Notes under the pieces: model-generated
Databases searched by the model: none
Seen by the model: the letters and a program-made list of their open reading frames with translations, nothing else
Told to the model about the DNA's origin: nothing
Program-made: the position numbers and the translations under genes
In this document: positions 60,528 through 64,000 of the stretch, one piece after another
How positions within the stretch are numbered: the first letter of the stretch is position 1
How the letters are laid out: each line of letters begins with the position of its first letter
NCBI RefSeq assembly: GCF_029962835.1
Contig: NC_080574.1
Coordinates: 25,456,001 to 25,520,000, forward strand
Direction: 5' to 3'
DNA: 64,000 bases
From: Magnolia sinica
Taxonomy: Eukaryota; Streptophyta; Magnoliopsida; Magnoliales; Magnoliaceae

Positions 60528-61440
60528 GTATGTGTTATATCTTCACTGTCTGTCCATCTTACATGATTATTTTATGGAATGAGACAAAAAATTGATGTTG
60601 ATCCACAGCAGAAATGGATTGAATGGTTGTCATTAAAAACTTTTTGGGGTCCACAAAAGTACTAGATCAAGCTAATATTCGTATTTTCCCTTCATAGAGG
60701 TTTGTTTGGCCTTATGAACAAGTTGGATGTGGCAAATAAACATCCCGGTGGGCCCTAAAAAGGTTTCAATAGTGGGCATTCATGTCCCCTAATGCTTTTT
60801 GTGGTGTGGTTTACTTGAGCTTTGGATCTTCTTCATCTCTTTAGGACGTCCTGAAATGATATTGCAAAATGGATAGATAGTGGGAATATAACTTATATTG
60901 ACAAAATTACATTGAATTATATCTAAATTACATTCAAGTATATCTAATTAGGGAAAATACTTTACATAAACGGAAGTAGAGTTATGAAAAGTGTATTGCA
61001 GCCATTATCTTGCTTTATTTTCAACTACCATAGTAATAATAATCATTACTCATTTACCACACCTCAGGACACATTACTCTTGTACTTGGTAATCCAAATA
61101 CGTCTTGAAATGATAATGATAACTCATTTTCTTGCATTAAACCAAAAATTGATAAACAAAACACACCCTAAGTATGTAATTGTGTCAATCTTGGATGCCT
61201 CCATTTATAGAAGCTGGAATCATAGTCATTTTTGGATTCTATATCTGTTATGTCAGAAAAACCATTCATTTGCTTTCGTTACAGGAGGAGAGCCGGGAGT
61301 TTCGAATGTGGAATGGGGCTATACGTTCCAAACAGAAAACCCTTCCCATATTCTTAAAAAAGGCAGAGTTTCCGGCGTCTCAAAAGTTAACAGTAGGAAA
61401 CACTGTTAGTCGTGAGTGTCTATGTAAATGTATATATGGG

Positions 61441-62064
61441 AAATGGTTCTATGCGGTCGACCTCATGGGAACTTCCCATGACGTCAGGCTGTGTGGACCC
61501 CACCATGATGTGTGTCGAACATCAACACCGTGCATTGGATGGGGGACGGTTCTATGCGGTCAACCTCATGGGAACTTCCCATGAGGTCCAGCTGTGTGGG
61601 CCCCACCATGATGTGTGTCGAACATCAACCCTTTAAATGATTGGATATCCCAAAAATCATCCGTATAGGGAACTCAGGTGGGCCATACCATCTAAAATCA
61701 TGTGAAGACATGCCTAAAACATAAAAAAGCACTTGGTGGAGCCCACCTGAAACTTGGATGCGTCTGAAACTGGGTCTGACCCCTCATCCAATTGGGACAC
61801 ACATAATGGATGGTCTGGATTTGTGAACCACATCTCGGAGGACCCAATAGGTGATTATGAATGTTTTAATGGGAGGGTAACCCCTCTCAACTTTTGTATG
61901 TGGTGTGGCAGACCTAAGTCATGGATTGACTTGATTTTTAAGCCCAAGGCCCACCATGGTATAATGCATTTGACTGATGGGGGTAGATGTTTGAAAAACA
62001 TCATGGTGGGGTCCACGCAGCTCAACTTCATGAGAAGTCCCCATGAGGTCGACCACGTAGAACC

Positions 62065-62066
<2 letters not shown>
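61441..62066. mobile_element. Foldback MITE with a duplicated left end
   Basis: 'aatggttctatgcggtcgac' at the left is mirrored by 'gtcgaccacgtagaaccatt' at the right. The left-end segment (ggttctatgcggtc, ctcatgggaacttcccatga, ccaccatgatgtgtgtcgaa) occurs twice in a row, at 61,445 and 61,548. A (TA)n run starts immediately at the right end. Confidence 0.65.
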
Positions 62067-62136
<70 letters not shown>

Positions 62137-62149
62137 CACACACACACAC
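62067..62149. repeat. (TA)n then (CA)n microsatellite
   Basis: About 29 TA units, then GACACACA repeats. A shorter (TA)n lies at 62,498-62,526. Confidence 0.95.
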
Positions 62150-62494
62150 GGAAATGCTCACATGCGAACACGTACTAAGTACCAACTTTTTTAGAACCCA
62201 TCTTACGTGATGTGGATCCAAAATCTGAACCGTTCATGTGAAGCAGCACCTCGTGAAACTCCCTGGGCCCAAGTTTTACTTTGATCTAAAACTTTGATGG
62301 CCCATGAAAAATGAAAACATTTTCCTCCCTTGATTTGCATTTCTCTTTGCTATGGCACAACAGAATTTTATATCAGAGTGAAAATTTGTCACATAGGGTT
62401 TCATGGAATTCCGCATCACATGGACTGTTCAGATTAGACACCCATGACACGTGTGCAAAGGTACGCATGTGCATAGGTGCGCAGGGGAGCATGA

Positions 62495-62532
<38 letters not shown>

Positions 62533-62754
62533 TTAAAGAAATTGAAGAGAATCACAATCCTATTTCATAAAACAAACCAAACACAAACATATCAAATGTA
62601 GGAACAAAACTCAACTCACAAACATCCCTATTTAATTTGTTCTTGTTTGTCACTCTTCTTTCTCTCTCTCTCTCTCAATCAAATAAGTATCTCCTTCGTT
62701 TATGTTTTTTTTTTTTGTTTGTTTGTTTTCACTCAAAGAGCAGCTGATATCCTA

Positions 62755-63920
62755 CTACTCGTTAGGCTCAATATCAAGATTTGCAAGCTGTTGAATATTC
62801 ATAGGGTGTACCACACTTGCGTCCCCACTGAAAGCCCTTCTTCCCATTATCAGATTCACAGCTTCTGTTGGGTGAAATGCATCCCAGAACACGTACTCAT
62901 TTCTGTTCGCGCATGGTGTCTGGAATGGAAGGCACGTTATCTGCCCTCCGTTACGTCCGATGCCGCAACACCCGCGATCCACCACATTGAATCCTTTTAA
63001 AAAAAAGAAAAGTGAGAAAATAAGAAAAATGGGTTATACCAGACAACAGCCAGGCGCATCTGGTAAATTGCTCGCGCCCATGCTTCATTGATCCTGTCTG
63101 TTGAAAGTGATGGGCCCCACTATGGATGGTGGATGTTCCAAAAGCTTCCCAGAATCCGACCAGTCTAACGTGGGCCAATCAAATACCGATGCTATAGCCT
63201 CAAACAAAAAGGACTAAAATACCCTTGAAATAAGGTCACGTACCATATTGTCTAGGGTTGTGGAGAATGTCCATGAACATCTGGAAAATGTCCACGTGTA
63301 TGAATTTCGCACCAGGAAGATTAGCATTGAGGCCGTTGATCATTGATTTGACGTTGTTGTTGAAGGGAAGTACGACGTTATCAACGGCATCCGAGCAACG
63401 GCTGTTAGTGTTTTGTGAAAGGACGCTTGGTATACATCCCAACGATCCAACTCCGGAAATTACAAATTTCCGAGCTCCCAGATTGTATAGGCTCTGCAAG
63501 AAGCAAGGGTTTAATGTGGAAATTAGGAAGAAGCTTAATGATGGGATCAGAACCGTTTGTAGAGTGGGCCTTGTTTTAGGAGGGTCCATAGCTTTAAAAA
63601 TTGAAATTACACTTGTTGGACAACCTAGAAATCAATTTCAGATCATCAGATACATGGACACGTGTACGATGGAGACTTACGGTGAGTTGGCGAGTGTATT
63701 GCTGAATCAAGAGAGTAGCATATTGCTGTGGGTTGTATTGATTGCGAGTATTGTAGATGGACATCATGTAATTGTTGAGGTAGTCATTGCTTCCCATTCC
63801 CACGAAGAATATGCATTTAGCGATGGACTGGGCCACGTCGTCCGCCCCCAGCCGGTCTGTGATCTGATCGAGGGTGGTTTGGAAGTTTTGAATCTGTTGG
63901 TTGAAGGGAATGCGGCTCGC
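62755..63920 (-). CDS. Second GDSL esterase/lipase, last three exons (gene runs off the right edge)
   Basis: Exons in gene order: 63920-63681 (80 codons), 63493-63244 and 62993-62755 (stop TAG), with GT/AG borders and phases 0, 1 and 2 as in the plus-strand gene. Block III VGMGSNDYLNN and block V WDAFHPTE, with the catalytic Asp and His, are intact; block I with the catalytic Ser must lie beyond 64,000. Intron positions are the same as in the gene at 52,058, so the two are paralogues facing each other tail-to-tail about 6.2 kb apart. The C-terminus ends NLDIEPNE, longer than in the first gene. No break was seen. Confidence 0.93.
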
Positions 63921-64000
63921 CTGTACATTCAAAGAGAGAGAAACACCATTTACGTAGGGGTCAGCTCAACCCAGATTATCTATGGTGATTTTTGACACAA

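Overview
This is a plant nuclear window, and every gene in it is eukaryotic: introns with GT/AG borders, long introns full of transposons, a plant RABA2 GTPase, two GDSL esterases and a LysM membrane protein. The dispersed family carrying 'gggcccaccatgatgtatgtg' and '(c)cgtccatcc', together with overall divergence, suggests a magnoliid-type angiosperm (Magnolia, Liriodendron or laurel relatives). That placement rests on memory of repeat families and is not certain.

Host genes. (1) 710-12,134, minus: a LysM-domain protein with one membrane segment and a conserved C-terminal tail, in five proposed exons. (2) 16,268-26,273, minus: a complete RABA2/Rab11 GTPase of 215 residues in two exons split by a 9.36-kb intron. 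(3) 52,058-56,540, plus: a complete GDSL esterase/lipase of 376 residues in five exons. (4) 62,755 to beyond the right edge, minus: a second GDSL gene, last three exons only, pointing tail-to-tail at the first. No operon-like organisation exists or is expected.

The centre, 27,266-46,176, is best read as one 18.9-kb Mutator-like element (MULE). Its ends are inverted repeats of about 170-200 bp. Inside each end lie arrays of the same roughly 21-bp motif in opposite orientation. Between them are a decayed MULE transposase (PB1-like N-terminus, DDE region, SWIM finger, CCHC knuckle), a minus-strand gene with a DUF1985-like domain, a charged coiled coil and a Ulp1/C48 SUMO-protease domain, and another minus-strand ORF of unknown role. 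Other contents are a two-exon fragment of a DEAD-box helicase gene, a processed RPS18 retrocopy, a 126-bp TATCGATA satellite, a 57-bp-stem hairpin and a telomere-like higher-order array. The transposase-plus-Ulp1 gene content matches the Kaonashi-type (KI) MULEs known from plants. The element landed about 1 kb upstream of RABA2.

The rest is transposon-rich intron and intergenic DNA: hAT-like elements with near-perfect 8-bp target duplications, a foldback MITE family (one copy has a 12-bp duplication and a second copy nested in it), a tRNA-derived SINE with its target duplication, an L1 LINE inside a hAT-like element, two RTE LINE 3' ends (one 15 nt from the RABA2 acceptor), and two miniature LTR (TRIM) fossils.
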